Assembly: GCA_036346405.1 (NCBI GenBank)
Contig: CM070561.1
Coordinates: 25,638,215-25,702,214, forward strand
Reading direction: 5' to 3'
Source of the DNA: Phyllostachys edulis
Taxonomy: Eukaryota > Streptophyta > Magnoliopsida > Poales > Poaceae
DNA length: 64,000 nucleotides
Part shown: positions 1-11,770 of the stretch, one piece after another
Numbering within the stretch: position 1 is the first letter of the stretch
Layout of the letters: each line of letters begins with the position of its first letter
The notes under the pieces: model-generated
Databases searched by the model: none
The model's input: the letters and a program-made list of their open reading frames with translations, nothing else
Told to the model about the DNA's origin: nothing
Made by a program: the position numbers and the translations under genes

Positions 1-1823
1 TCAGGTGATTCACAAGCATCGGAGAGCATTTTTGTAGAGGAAGATGATGATGAAGCTGTTATTGCTCTTCCACTGTTGCTGATGCTCCTGTCCAAGCTCC
101 AGAACTTGCTTCGACTACTTCACATTTAGTTGAGGCTCCTGTTGTATCTTCATCATCAGTAGTACCTGCGGAGGTCGAAGAGATGTTTTCTCCCCGGGTG
201 CTCCACTTCACATTCAGAGGCCTCACCCTCTGTATCAGATCATTGGTCAGCTTCATGAGCGAGTCACTCGCTCCAGGTATCATGATCCGAGTCTCTACTC
301 TCATTCTGCATTTGTTGCTTCTTTCGAACCCCGCGACATATCACATGCTTTATCTGATTCTAGCTGGGTTAATGCCATGCATGAGGAGTTAGAGAATTTT
401 CAGAGAAACAAGGTCTGGAACCTAGTAGAACCTCCTAGTGGTCATAATGTGATAGGAACCCGTTAGGTGTTCAAAAACAAACAAAGTGATGATAGTTTTG
501 TGATTAGAAACAAGGCTAGGTTGGTAGCTTAGGGTTTTAGCTAAGTTGAGGGGTTAGATTTTGATGAAACATTTGCTCATGTTGCTAGATTAGAAGCCAT
601 TCACATTCTGCTTGCATTTGCTGCATCTAAGGATTTTTGGCTGCACCAGATGGATGTCAAGAGTGCCTTTTTGAATGGTTATATAGAGGAGGAAGTGTAT
701 ATTAGGCAACCCCTAGGCTTTGAGAATCCCAAACATCCACATCATGTTTTCAAGCTATCCAAAGCCCTGTATGGTCTTAAGCAAGCCCCTAGAGCCTGGT
801 ATGATAGACTTAATACCTTCTTGCTTAAGAATAACTTTGAGATGGGTAAGGTAGACAAGACTCTTTTTGTTCTTAGGCATATCAATGACTTCTTGCTTGC
901 TCAGATTTACATGGATTATATTATCTTTGGTGGTTCTTCTTATGCTCTTGTTTCTATTTTTTCTGAGACTATGTCCAGGGAATTTGAGATGAGTATAATG
1001 GGAGAGCTCAACTACTTTCTAGGGCTTCAAATCAAGCAATGCAAGGAAGGGATCTTCATCCATCAAACAAAGTACACCAAGGATTTGCTCAAGTGTTTTG
1101 AGATGGGTGACTGCAAGCCGATCGTCACTCCCATGGCGACTTCGACTATTTTGGATCCAGACGAGGATGGAGAAGCCATGGATCAACGCAAGTACCGCAG
1201 CATGATCGGCTCTCTCCTTTACCTGATGGCCTCAAGACTAGACATCCACTTCGCGGTCTGCCTCTGTGCAAGGTTTTAGGCGTCTCCGAGGACTTCATAT
1301 CGCCAAGCCGTTAAGCGCATTTTCAGGTACCTTCACTCTACCCTCCAGTATGGCATTTAGTATTCCTGCTCTTCTTCCTTGTCCATTCGGGGGTTTTCTG
1401 ATTCTGATTTTACGGGTTGTCGACTAGATAGGAAGAGTACCTCGGCACATGTCATTTCTTAGGCACTTCTCTTGTCTCTTGGTCTTCTAGGAAGCGGTCC
1501 TCATTGCACAATCCTTCTTTGAAGTTTGAATATGTAGGCTGCCGCTAGTTCTTTGTGTCGATTTTGTGGATGGTGTCCACTCTTAAGCACTTTGGGTTAA
1601 ACTTTGCTAGTGTTCCTCTTCTCTGTAATAACACTTCTGCCATTAATATTGCTAAGAACTTAGTGCAACATTCTAGGACTAAGCACATTGACATTCGCTA
1701 TCACTTTCTTAGAGACCATGTAGAGAAGGGTGATATTGTGCTACATTTTGTGGAGTCCGAGGCTCAGCTAGCTAATATCCTCACCAAGCCTTTAGATCTA
1801 ACAAGGTTTGCCACCTTGAGGAG

Positions 1824-2993
1824 TAGGGGTGTTAATGGGTTGGGTTGAAACGGGTTGAACGGGTTGGGTTTTAATTTGGGTTGGGTTTGGATGGGTTGAA
1901 ATGGGTTGTTATAGTTAACGGGTTGGGTTGGGTTGGGTTTACAGTAGAAGCGGGTTGGGTTGGGTTAGTATGGGTTTAGAGATTTTGGGTTGAAATGGGT
2001 TTAACCCGTGGGTTTCCTATGGGTTGGCTTTGGATGGATTTCCAAACACGCATATACACTTGATGTGTTTCTCTCACTGGTTGCAAACTAAATCCTGCTG
2101 GCTACAAATGCTACAAATCGAATAGATTCAAATCTGAGGGCCTGGTACAAATCAAATCTGCAAACTAAATCCCGCTGGCTACAAATCAAATAGCTTCAAA
2201 TCTGAGGGCTGGTACAAATCAAATAGCTACAAATCAAATCTGCAAACTAACACACATATGCACTCCTGAAGAAGTTTGGTAGCTCAAAATCCCCCAATCT
2301 CTTCACGACCGTCCCTACCTTGGAAGCGGTGATGGCGTCGTCCTCCTCGTCCCACGACAACGCAGTCTGAGGGACGGCCGAGGAAGCGGCGGCGGCGGCG
2401 TAATATATCGAACCGGCTGTCGGCGTAGCGATCCCATAGCGAGCAAGCAGCGGTTGGAGGAGCTCCACGGAGGCCGCGCACCTCATGCCGAGAACCGGAG
2501 CTGGCGGCCGCCCGCACACCGTGGCGCGCACAGACTCGCCGCCCATTGCTAAACAGCGCCTCGCGCCCGAGGCCGCCGCCAGCTTCGCCCGCCGGCTCGT
2601 CGCAGCTGCTGCTTCTTCGCAGCCTCCTTCATACCCTGCCAGCATCCGCACCGGCAGCGACTACGGATCGTGGGTGGGCGGCACTGTCTGCCGTGGCGTG
2701 GAGGTGGGGTGCAGGGGATTCTGGGAAGAGGAGGAAGAGGAGGAAGAAATGGGTTCTGAGGGAGGAGGAGGGGTGGATGGATTATAGATGGGATGGGTTG
2801 AAAATGGGTTAGAAATGGGTTGAACCCATATTGAGGATATTGGGTTGGGTTGGGTTGGGTTGGAGTTGCATATGGGTTGAGTTGGGTTGGGTTTTAGAGG
2901 TGGAATAGTGGGTTGGTCTGGGTTGGGTTGATGTTCTGTATTGAAATGGGTTGGGGTGGGTTTGGGTTGGGTTTTAACCCATTAACACCCCTA
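1824..2993. mobile_element. Non-autonomous hAT-type element inside the copia pol
   Basis: An 1170-bp insertion with inverted ends: left TAGGGGTGTTAATGGGTT, right end the complement of TAGGGGTGTTAATGGGTT. It is flanked by a perfect 8-bp duplication TTGAGGAG (1816-1823 and 2994-3001), the hAT signature. Removing it rejoins the copia reading frame exactly (codons TTG AGG AGT), which confirms both borders. Both subterminal regions (1835-2035 and 2785-2985) are dense in GGGTTGGGTT, probable transposase-binding repeats. No transposase is present; the centre is a GC-rich segment of different composition. Confidence 0.93.
2270..2785. other. GC-rich core of the hAT element, possible captured host sequence
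   Basis: About 500 bp rich in GCC/GGC codon-like triplets lies between the AT-rich and GGGTT-rich arms. The minus strand is open for 134 codons (2651 to 2247) and the plus strand for 100 codons, which is expected by chance in such GC-rich DNA. The composition resembles a grass 5' exon or promoter rather than a transposon. I do not recognise the peptide. Capture of a host gene fragment (pack-type hAT) is an inference. Confidence 0.4.
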
Positions 2994-3718
2994 TTGAGGA
3001 GTGAGTCAGGGGTAATTTATCCCTATGAGTTGGTTTGAGGGGGAGTTGGTTCTTTTCTGAGCTTACCTTGTTCATCTGATCTTTCCTTGATCTTTTTTTT
3101 GAACTTGTTGATCTTTTTGATCTTTTTAGGCTTTTTGAGCTTTTCTTGCATCTCATTGTATCATATTGCATTCATATGAAAAATACAAAAAGATGCATTG
3201 TAATATAAGCTTTACTACTTGTCTTTTAAAATTGATGAAGCTTTGCTTATTACCCTTTTGAGCTTTAGTATTTCAATTTTTGCTCAATGTCATGTCTAGT
3301 TCTTTTACTAGCTAGAATTATCATGCTTTCACATATGTAGCTAAGTCCTTGCTAAATGTGCTAGAACTTTAAAACAACTTGAACTAAAAGAAATTTGCAA
3401 TTTGTGGATCTTTTAGCTAGTTGCGCAATTAGTGCTCCTTTTGTGACATTGGCCCTGTCAATATTGCTTTGTTAGCTCTTGAATCTAGAATTAATCATTA
3501 CTTGAGCTTCTTGTTTCTTCTGAGAATCTAAAACTGCTCTTGTGCAAAATGAAAAATCAATTTCAAGATTGTCTTGTGGTTAAAATGTACCAAACAACTC
3601 TCACAAGACTGCATATCAAAGACATGAACTTGGAGATAGTTTGATGACCCAGACGATCTCATGGGGACTGCTTGTCATAATTGACATGAACCTCAAGATT
3701 TGTCGCCCGGATTGACGC

Positions 3719-3866
3719 TCAGGAAGAGTTTGTGGATGGCTCCTAGTCCAGGATCTTCTTCACTAAGATAGACCTTTAATCAACTTCTGGCTGAAGCTTA
3801 GAAAGAGTTTGCGGATAGCACCTAGTCCAGGATCTTCTTCACTAAGATAGTCCTTTTATCAACTTC
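3719..3866. repeat. Two-copy tandem duplication, about 78 bp per unit
   Basis: Two consecutive copies of a block containing CTAGTCCAGGATCTTCTTC and ACTAAGATAG, each followed by a short stretch ending in ATCAACTTC. The copies differ by only a few bases. It lies in the copia spacer. Confidence 0.8.
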
Positions 3867-4123
3867 AATATTCATTGCAAATGAAAAGCTGTTGAAAAAT
3901 GGGCGTTTGAGATAATTTGAGCAAAATAATTCAATTCGGGACCTGTTTGTCTCTTAAGTGGTCATTGTTAGCTTTTTGATCTCACATTGACATTCTGACA
4001 AGGCCATTATCACGATAGGATCCCTGTTGATGAACTTGCTAGTTTTGAAGCTTTGCTTAAATTGTTACAATTCATCGCTTTATATTGAGCCTTCTAGCTT
4101 AGCTTTGTTATATATGTCTTAAC

Positions 4124-4667
4124 TAGGGGTGGAAATTGGTAAAGGATAATCCGTTTTATCCGATATTCGTATCCGGGAAAACGCAAATGTGGTAAGTAAA
4201 ATCCGCATTCGAATAGTATTCATATCCGTATTGATGTTATTAAGTATCCGTATTCGGTGTTATTAGCATCCGAAAAAAATGGATACTATTCGTATTAGTA
4301 TTCGGTGTTATTAAGTATCCGGAAAAAAACGGATAGTATCCGAAAAACAAATACTATCCGGGAAAAGCGAATCTGAATACTATCATTTTTGTCCCGGATC
4401 TGAATCTGAATACTATTTGTTCTCACAAGATTTATGCATAAAAGTTGTAGGATATTAAGTATTCGGTCGAATTGAGTACATATTAGATTGAATTAAGTAT
4501 TAGTTCGACATTCGATTAAGTATTAAGTGATTCGAGAATATTGAATTCGTATTCATATTCGTTTTAAAAATAGGGATTCGTATTCGTATCCGTATTCGTT
4601 TTAAAAATAGGGATTTGTATTCGTATTCGGGACTATTCGATTCGTATTCGATCCGTTTCCACCCCTA
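4124..4667. mobile_element. hAT MITE (ATTCGTATTCG-rich)
   Basis: A 544-bp element starting TAGGGGTGGAAA and ending TTTCCACCCCTA, with a perfect 8-bp target duplication GTCTTAAC at 4116-4123 and 4668-4675. The interior is built from many short repeats of ATTCGTATTCG, TATCCG and ACTATCCG, and has no coding capacity. It shares only the first TAGGGGTG with the hAT element at 1824, so it is a different family in the same host element. Confidence 0.93.
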
Positions 4668-5333
4668 GTCTTAACATGATCTTGTTAGCGCTATCAGGCT
4701 TGATATATATTGAGTACTAGTAGAAATGCTAGCATGTTCTTTTTGGTAATCTCCAAAGCTTCTTGTACTCAAAAATTGAAAAATTAAAAAAAATTGAAGC
4801 CACTCCGTTGCATTTCATGCATGCTCTTTCTTATATTTTTTTCTTATTTCTGCATATGTCATCTCTAGATGAAAGAAAGGCGTGATTCCTTGATGACTCC
4901 ATTGTCAAAGGGGGAGAAGATATAGTAAAAATGATTGAAGGGAGAGCTATTTGGAGAAATTGGGAGAAAATGAAATTTTCTAGAAAATGATGATCATAGT
5001 GAGGGGGAGCATTTAATTTGCATTCTTATGACCGTATTGCCATTTCTGAAGTTGAATTGCAATTCTTGGAACCTCACAATGATCAAAGGTCAAATTGAAC
5101 AATTGTTCTTTCAAATGGATCTTAAGTGAGATTTTTGTCTCTTCTGTGGAAATTGAAGCTTTCTTGCCTTCTTCTATCTTATCTCACTTGCCGATACTAT
5201 TTTGAAGCCAACTTGGTCACTTCCATTGCTTTCTCTTGCTTTTGGACCAAGTTGTGCCTTTGCACGAAAACGTCAAGTTTTTCTATTTTCAAACCTTAAA
5301 CTTTCATTTTTGGAAAATTGCCAATGTGCTCAT

Positions 5334-5345
5334 CAAGGGGGAGAT
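5334..5345 (+). other. Polypurine tract before the copia 3' LTR
   Basis: AAGGGGGAGAT directly precedes a TG-starting LTR. This is the usual plus-strand primer arrangement for SIRE-type copia elements. Confidence 0.7.
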
Positions 5346-7248
5346 TGTGGATATCATGGGATATGCTCACGATCTTAGGATGATGATACAATTGGCAGTG
5401 GTGTTGAAGGTTTGTCGAAACACGCTTTTTCGGCAAAGTTAGGATTATCGGTAGTACTGGCAAGTAAGGTGTGGTATGACCACAGGGCGGTATGAACATA
5501 AGTTGGGAGCGGTACTACCGCCATGCGGTAATACCGGCTTTTAGTTGGCGATATGGATTTTCTAGAGAACGTGTTTTTCTTGGATTTTTGGTCTTATGTG
5601 AGAATCGGTATGACCGCGATTATTGGGCGGTACTACCTTGATCTTGTAATCTGCCGGTGATTACATGGCGGTAGTACCGATTGTATTCTGAATGTTTGCT
5701 GACTTGGTGAAATGGTTTTTCGTTAGGTCAAGTTCATGGGTTTCAGTGCATATGTGTTGCATGATGCATGTTTTGACTAACGTGGTTCAAGTTGCGAAGA
5801 ACTTGTTCCCGGAAACGATTTCTTAGTCTATTATTGTGCAAGTTGCTTGGAGGTCAACGACAGTCAACGGTGAGGATGATCGGGACTAGGCTTGGAAAGC
5901 TGAGGTCCAGAACGATCGAGTGTGCCGGGTGAGGTCAATGGATTCAAGCATGGTGCAGAATGGACAAGGATGACCGAACGGACAGTTCGGTACGATGGGT
6001 TGGATCAAGCAGTGCGGGGGTCGGTGCAAGTGCCATGGTGGTTTCAGTGGGAGCCGGATGGGAGAGACTTGCCGACATGAAGAGAGCCGTTGATCAACCT
6101 ACACGTGGGGAAGCATGGGATTGCTTCATGAAGATTGAACTCGGTCTTTAGAGAGGATCAAGAAGGGGTATTTTGGTAACTTCACCTAAATACTGCCTTG
6201 GTGACCTTTTGCCAACCCGCGACGCAAGATGGCGCAAGGAGAAGCAGATTAGGTCAAGAGGAGATGAAGACGACGCTTTAAAATACGTGGGTAAGTGAAA
6301 CCCATTTGTGTGTGGGCTTAACGGGTGCCCATTAGGGTTTTCAATCTAGAAGCTAGCCTCCACTATAAATAGAGGAGGGTGCTGGCCAGCACCCTCTCAA
6401 CCCTTCTTTTGTGAAATCCTAAGTTGTGTTTTGAGGGTTAGGAGAGAATAGTGGGAGGTTAGGGTTCTAGAGAGTTGGATTTGATTTTGTGCTCATGTTG
6501 AGTCTTTGTCCTCCTTGATGGAGTGGCTGTAAACCAACATCATATCAAATCAATCCAAGGAAAGATTTCTTAAAGATGAGTCTCTTTGTGTTCTTGCTCT
6601 CTATTTTGTGATTTTGAAGCTTTCTTCGATCCGTGAGTTTTCCCTTGGTTTCTTATGGTGATCTTGGTTGTTGTGACATGTGGGAGTGCATCTAAGATCA
6701 TCTTGATCATCCTTGACCCACGAGTAAGCTTTAGATCATATTTAGGTCTCTAACTCGGTTTTTGAAGCAACATTCTCTCAAACGGAAAAAGATTAGAACT
6801 TTGGCAATGATCTTCATGATCCTTGATTGGAATAGGTTCCTAACATCCTAGAGAGGTTATGTTTCAAATTTTGTGAAGTTTGGAGTTGTGGATCAAAAGT
6901 TATACTAATTTTGGATTTCATTCTTGTGCTGATTTCCAGGACAATTGGTAGTACCGCTCCTTTGCCTGTGGTAGTACCCTGAGCGATAATACCGCTACGT
7001 ACCTTTAATCTGCGGTAGTACCGCTGATTACCTTAATGGTAATACTTGATTTTGGGGTCTTTTGTGTTTTTGGCTGTTTCTTTTGGGGGTTTGAATTGGA
7101 TTCAGTTCTAGTCTTCCACTACGTTTATCTATTGATCTTCATAGCTCTCATAGCTGTTAGAGTCAAGATCTTATTGAATCCGATCAAAGCGAAAAAGAGA
7201 TAGTGCTCCTATTCACCCCCCCCCCTCTAGTCACCGTTTCGGTCCAAT
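5346..7248 (+). mobile_element. 3' LTR of the SIRE/Maximus-like copia element
   Basis: It begins TGTGGATATC just after the purine tract and runs about 1.9 kb to a C-tract (near 7219-7230) followed by CCGTTTCGGTCC, a common tail for this LTR type. The exact right end is uncertain because the expected terminal CA is not clear and no partner LTR is in the window. The LTR carries many near-palindromic units such as GCGGTACTACCGC (5507-5550, 5620-5680, 6945-7050). A promoter-like TATA box lies at 6364. Confidence 0.75.
6364..6371 (+). promoter_or_regulatory. TATA box of the copia LTR
   Basis: TATAAATA sits about 1 kb into the LTR and is followed by a CT-rich stretch, a plausible U3/R boundary near 6395. 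Confidence 0.5.
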
Positions 7249-7316
7249 AGATTGGGTGCCATGGTAGGGGCGCGGCAGATGAATGGCTGCCACGACAGTA
7301 GCACAGCAAAGGATTG

Positions 7317-7406
7317 CGATTTCAAGTCATGGTAAAATCAGAGAGTTAGTGATTCTAAGCCATGGTAAAATCGGAGAGTTAGTGATTTCAAGCTATGGTA
7401 AAATCA
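7317..7406. repeat. 33-bp tandem repeat, about 2.7 copies
   Basis: Repeated core CATGGTAAAATC followed by GGAGAGTTAGTGATT in successive copies. It lies between the copia LTR and the CACTA subterminal repeats and may be internal to that CACTA element. Confidence 0.75.
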
Positions 7407-7750
7407 TAAATACTTATCACAGAAGGTTTTTAATACAAACCGTTTGTGATGAGGACGGAAAGTCACAGACAGTTTGTGTTGAAAACCGTCTATGAAGTAT
7501 CACGAGCGGTTACGAACAAGCTATGCGTGATACTAAATATCACAGGCGGTTCTTGTTGAACCGTGCAGTGATACTTCACAGACGGTTTTCAACACGAATA
7601 AATGCGTGATATTACTTCTTCACGAGCGGCTTTTAGCGTAGCGATGCCTAAGCGGTCGCTAAACTAAAACCGTCGTGATTGTATTATCTGAGCGATTTTG
7701 GTCAGCAAATGCGTGATGAGGCATCTAGTATTAGCCTTTTTGTAGTAGTG
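7407..7750. mobile_element. CACTA element, one terminus only
   Basis: The right end reads TTTTTGTAGTAGTG at 7750, the complement of the CACTACTACAAAAA end of grass CACTA elements. The preceding 330 bp are inverted subterminal repeats related to CACAGACGGTT/AACCGTCTGTG, several in a variant form (CACGAGCGG). No opposite CACTA end was found to the left, so it is truncated or its left end has decayed. The last 150 bp align well with the other CACTA end at 44041-44230. Confidence 0.8.
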
Positions 7751-8879
7751 AGTTAACTTAAACAAATCACAAACTATTTCCCATGTTTTCCCAATAAGAC
7801 AATTTTTGTGAAAAACAACACTAAACCCATACCATCCGCACTAAGAACGCTTATGACCATGAGCATGGCTATTATAATAGATTTACACTCTACAGAGGTG
7901 TACAACTTTACCCACATAACACGAATTCTCTAGTTTGTTCGACATCCGTCGATGCCACCTCTTACTACCTTAGGTAAGCAGTCTAGAGCATGTGTCGAAG
8001 CCTTTACATCATCTAATCCTAATCCTACACTAGCCCAGTGAATGGATCTTATACTTCACTTACCCGGATTGCTCCCATTGAGTGAGGTATTCACAGTTGT
8101 GTCGGCAAACTTTATTCCCAACACCTCAGTGAGGGAGTCCCTTCAGACATGCCGGTCCCTTGGCCCTGTCCGCACTCTTTAGCCTACCTATGTACAAGGC
8201 TAGTTTTTCAATGACTTAATTAGCTAAGGCCACCCTCATAATAGCATATGTGGTTGTACGTAAGTCTTAGATCTAGATTTGCTGGCATCCGGTCCTTAAC
8301 TGATCAGAGCGAGAATCTCCCCCTATCTAATAGTGAGACTCCTTTCCCACTTTTTTAGATTATAATATAACTCGCTCACGTCCAAAACTAAGTTTTGCAT
8401 TTTGTTTTTATTCAAAATAACAGAGGCACACCCCTCTGGACATTTTCATAAATCTCCCAAATTCTCATTTATCATATTGTTCTTTTACATCTCTTTCTGG
8501 AAAAACTATCATTCTAGAAGGTTCAGTTCATGTTAATGATTCTTTTTGTTAGTATTTTCTATTTACCGTGGAAGTTCCATGTTTTAAGTGTGTCCTTTTC
8601 ATAGTCATTATCATGACTAAGCTTATACTAAGGTACATCTAGTATATTAGGTTAACCTTTAACTAGAATATGTACTAAGATTATTTTTAGTTGAGCTCCA
8701 TTTTAACCAAGACATTAGTGATACTGGCCAAGTACATACTAATGGTCTTTAATCCCCAATTGTCTTACCATCTTTTATTAATTATCTCATTGATCTAGTA
8801 CAACTATTGCTATTATCAAAACCATGGCATAAGGTCTACTGTTACTGAGATCATTATGAAATTCATGATTTTTGGCGTC

Positions 8880-10640
8880 TCCTGTTACATTGGCAGTGAA
8901 TGGTTATTAAGCACTATCAAACATCTTCAATTCCTCGACTTAGCTATCACTAATTGATTTCAGCTTGATTTGTTGCTGTTAGATAAATCTCCATTAGCTA
9001 ATTGCTAAATACTTGTTTTAGTACTATCTTTGGCTTACTGTCATTGCCAGCTAGCTTAGATTATGTTCTCTGTTAATGCATTCCATAGAAAGGATTTGTT
9101 AAATTGAGGTACTGTTAAATAAGTTTTTTTCACTTGATTCAATTATCTTTTGCCAAAGGTACTTGCATAAGTTGTATTAGTTCACTGTTATTTCAATTCC
9201 TCATATAAGCATTTCTCTGTTTGACAACTGTCAATAGAATAGTTTGCTGAATTAATAGTACCAAAGGTTAAATTTCTTATTAATCCCCATATTCATTTGT
9301 TAAGTGATTTGGCTGATTCAACAATCATTACAAAGGCTTTTTAGCCTACTGTATTTTTAGTTTTTTATCTAGCATCTTCTTGTTTATTTGGCTGTCAAAG
9401 CTACTAAGCATTTGACAAACATTTTAACTACTGTACTTGACTAACATCATGAGGTTTGAAATTTGAATGTTGCAATAATTGTTAACCCCACTCACTGATC
9501 CCTTGATTTAGTATCTAATGGACTAGCCCACAGATTTATATCTAGCATCCTTCTCTGTTCATGTATTCCAAAGTGAGGAGTTATTATGAGAGTGGGCATC
9601 TGCTGACTATACTTCTCTCTTAATTCAATTATCCTTTTGGTCAAACATATATGGGTGATTTAATAGCCATTTAAAAGGTTTACTTAGTCTACTATCATCT
9701 CAAGGTTCCATCTAAACGCTTCCCCGTTCATGTATTCAACTAGATGAAATTTTCTGATTTGAAGTGTTTGCCAACTGAACTTCATACTAATTCTATTATC
9801 CATTTGTCAAAATATAACTGAGTGTTTCAACAGTCATTCAAAAAGCTTGCTATTGATTCTTGTTATCTTCAATTTTCACTAATGTTCAGACCTTCTGATC
9901 TTTTGAAACAAGATTTACTTAATTGAAGTATTGTTCAACTAAACCACTAACTAATTGAATTTCCTTCAAAAAGGCTAAGAGTCAATAAATTTTCTAACTA
10001 CTTGTTTTAGACATGTTATTAGGCTATTGTCAATCCTTATGATTTTTCAGATTTCCTTCTCTGTTCATTCAATCATTTCAGAGAGTTGGTTAACTAAATT
10101 CACTTATTCACTTGTCAAAGTATATTTGAGTGATTCAACAGGTTTATTAGCCAAATGTAAATTCAGATTTTCATCTACTACTTCTATGTTCAATATCATT
10201 TAACAGAACAACTTCTCCGAACTAAAAAAGCTACCATCTAAATTTCATACTAATTCAAACTTCAAATTTTTGTTAAATCAATTGAGTGGTTCAATTATCA
10301 GTAATTCAAAAGTTTTACTAGCCTATTGTCATTTCAAACTTCCATCTAATACTTCTCTATCCACTCAACTAACAACATAGCATACTTCTGAAATGCAGTG
10401 CTGCTACTAAATTATCTTCAAATTGGTAATGCATTTGAGTAACCTAAATGTTAGCCACAATACTTGCTTCCATTAGATAAATTATCTTCAAATTGGTAAT
10501 GCAATTGAGGTATACTGACACTTCAAATTTTTATCTAAATTCTTCTCTGAACATTCAACTGTTCATTCAATAGACCACAAAGTCTTTTTGAACTGAAGTG
10601 GAAATCTTCATATAAACCTTAAACTCTAAACTTGCTAAAT
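8880..10640. repeat. Degenerate tandem repeat, unit about 160-170 bp
   Basis: An AT-rich block in which a module recurs: GTGATTCAACAGTCATT, then CAAAAGGCTTTACTAGCC, TACTGTCATCTC, a CCATCTAA stretch and CTTCTCTGTTCATTCAACT. Recognisable copies lie near 9309, 9650, 9807, 9965, 10121 and 10279. Copies are heavily diverged. No coding potential. Confidence 0.65.
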
Positions 10641-11464
10641 CATTTAGGTGACCTAAATGGCTTGGTTTAAGAAGGGGGGTTCCTACTGTCCAAGACTAAC
10701 AGAGAGAGCACACAGAGAGTTAAGGACCAAAGACAGGGAAGGCTCAGGAAATTTGGTGCGGTGGTCGTTGTCAACGGTTGGAGCGGCGTGGAGGCTATGG
10801 CGACAGCCAAAATAGGTTACCATGGGGACAAGGAGGCTAGGGGTGGTCTCGGGGCAGCCGAAGATGCCTTGTGGCAGCGCGGCAATGCCGAGCGGTGGCC
10901 GGTAGTGGGGTGAAATTACACGGCGGCGCCGGAGAGGGTGAGGAAGAGAAATAGAGTGTGCATGAGCTAGAGGAGGGGGTACCTGGAGCACATAGGGGCG
11001 ATCGGTGATGGCGAGGAAGCACTGAGGTGGGCCAGCGGCGTGGACCTCGGGTGGCGCGGCGACGTCACTGTGGAGAGGGAGAGTCGGGGCGAGTGGTGGG
11101 GAAGGACTTCTGAGGGTCCCGGGGTACTTCAACCGAGAGCAATTGAACGGTGGTTCACTAGGTGAGGAGGGGTGGCCGAGGCGGCGGTGTTGATCGGCTT
11201 CGAGGAAGACTGAGCCGGTGGCGAGTGCTTGAAGAAGATTAGCCAAATTAGTTGAGGGGATCGGAAGCTATGGTCGCGAAACACGTTTTGACGCGACTAG
11301 AAGTGAAGGAGGTTCACAGTGTTGGCCAGAACAGCGAGCGTTGATTTAGGCGGCCGGCATTGGGCATTCGGTGCGGCGAGAAGAAGCTTCTGTTTTGAGC
11401 TTGGAGAAGCGGGGGATAGAGAGGGAATGGCATCAAGGCTCAGGTGGCTCACGGGAGCATCTCC

Positions 11465-11472
11465 TTTATAGG
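11465..11472 (-). promoter_or_regulatory. Minus-strand TATA box in LTR-like sequence
   Basis: CCTATAAA read on the minus strand, at the upstream edge of a GC-rich stretch. The same arrangement occurs at 60757 and 62173 in the related LTR. Confidence 0.4.
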
Positions 11473-11770
11473 CGAAAGAGGCAGAGAGGCCGATGGTGGT
11501 TCGGTCGGTCATGGGTGTGGCGATGCGACAGTGACATGGCCACAGGGCTGCATAGAAGCCAGGCGAGGCATGGGCGTGCGTGAAACCCACGGTGAGGAGA
11601 GGAAACCAGGGGCGGTCGGGCAAACCGGTGGGCGAAGCGGGGTGGCGTGGCACGGGCGCGGAGCCGCGTGTCCCCAACGTGGCGAGCGCTGGCGTGGTGG
11701 GCAGGGCGCGTGGAGGAAGACGACTATTTTTTTTCTTTCTTTTGATGTAAATTTATGTTTCTTTAGGTTA

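Larger units (their letters stand above)
1..3038 (+). pseudogene. Ty1/copia pol remnant (SIRE/Maximus-like), 3' part
   Basis: Relic of a copia polyprotein that enters from the left edge. Reverse transcriptase is readable at 320-1279: the MDVKSAFLNG block at 650, the LYGLKQAPRAWY block near 760, and the active site near 910, which reads YMDY where the family has YVDD, so a catalytic aspartate is lost. RNase H follows (SDSDFTGC near 1398; KHIDIRYHFLRD at 1683), then the family-typical tail with TKPLD at 1782 and a stop at 3036-3038. In-frame TAG/TAA stops (near 465, 530, 543, 1277, 1358, 1460) break it, many of them at places where the family has Trp or Gln. The last codons are split by the hAT element at 1824-2993. 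Lineage assignment rests on the downstream spacer with repeated purine tracts and the long LTR. Not expected to make protein. Confidence 0.9.
3039..5333 (+). other. Copia 3' spacer between pol and 3' LTR
   Basis: No reading frame of note. The stretch holds several purine tracts of the form GGGGGAG (about 3038, 4910, 5000 and 5335), typical of SIRE/Maximus elements, which carry repeated polypurine tracts before the LTR. It contains a tandem duplication at 3719-3866 and the hAT MITE at 4124-4667. I see no env-like gene. Confidence 0.65.
7751..11770 (-). mobile_element. Decayed long gypsy LTR-like sequence
   Basis: It shares landmarks, in the same order, with the two long gypsy LTRs at 33203-37431 and 57892-62652: a CTCTACAGAGGTGTACAACTT block (7888) followed by TTACCCACA, a CCGGTCCTTAACTGAT block (8290), and a GC-rich part (10680-11730) with a minus-strand TATA box. 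I could not find intact TG/CA ends, so the borders are approximate. Open frames in the GC-rich part (for example 11246-10683 on the minus strand) are low-complexity Pro/Arg/His-rich chains and are not called as genes. Confidence 0.5.

Noticed and set aside
1835..2985. GGGTT repeats as interstitial telomere DNA
   Set aside because: The plant telomere unit is TTTAGGG. Here the unit is GGGTTG, lies in the two arms of a hAT element and is bounded by its target duplication.
8880..10640. CRISPR-like array
   Set aside because: Repeats are long, diverged and without distinct spacers, in a plant nuclear genome.
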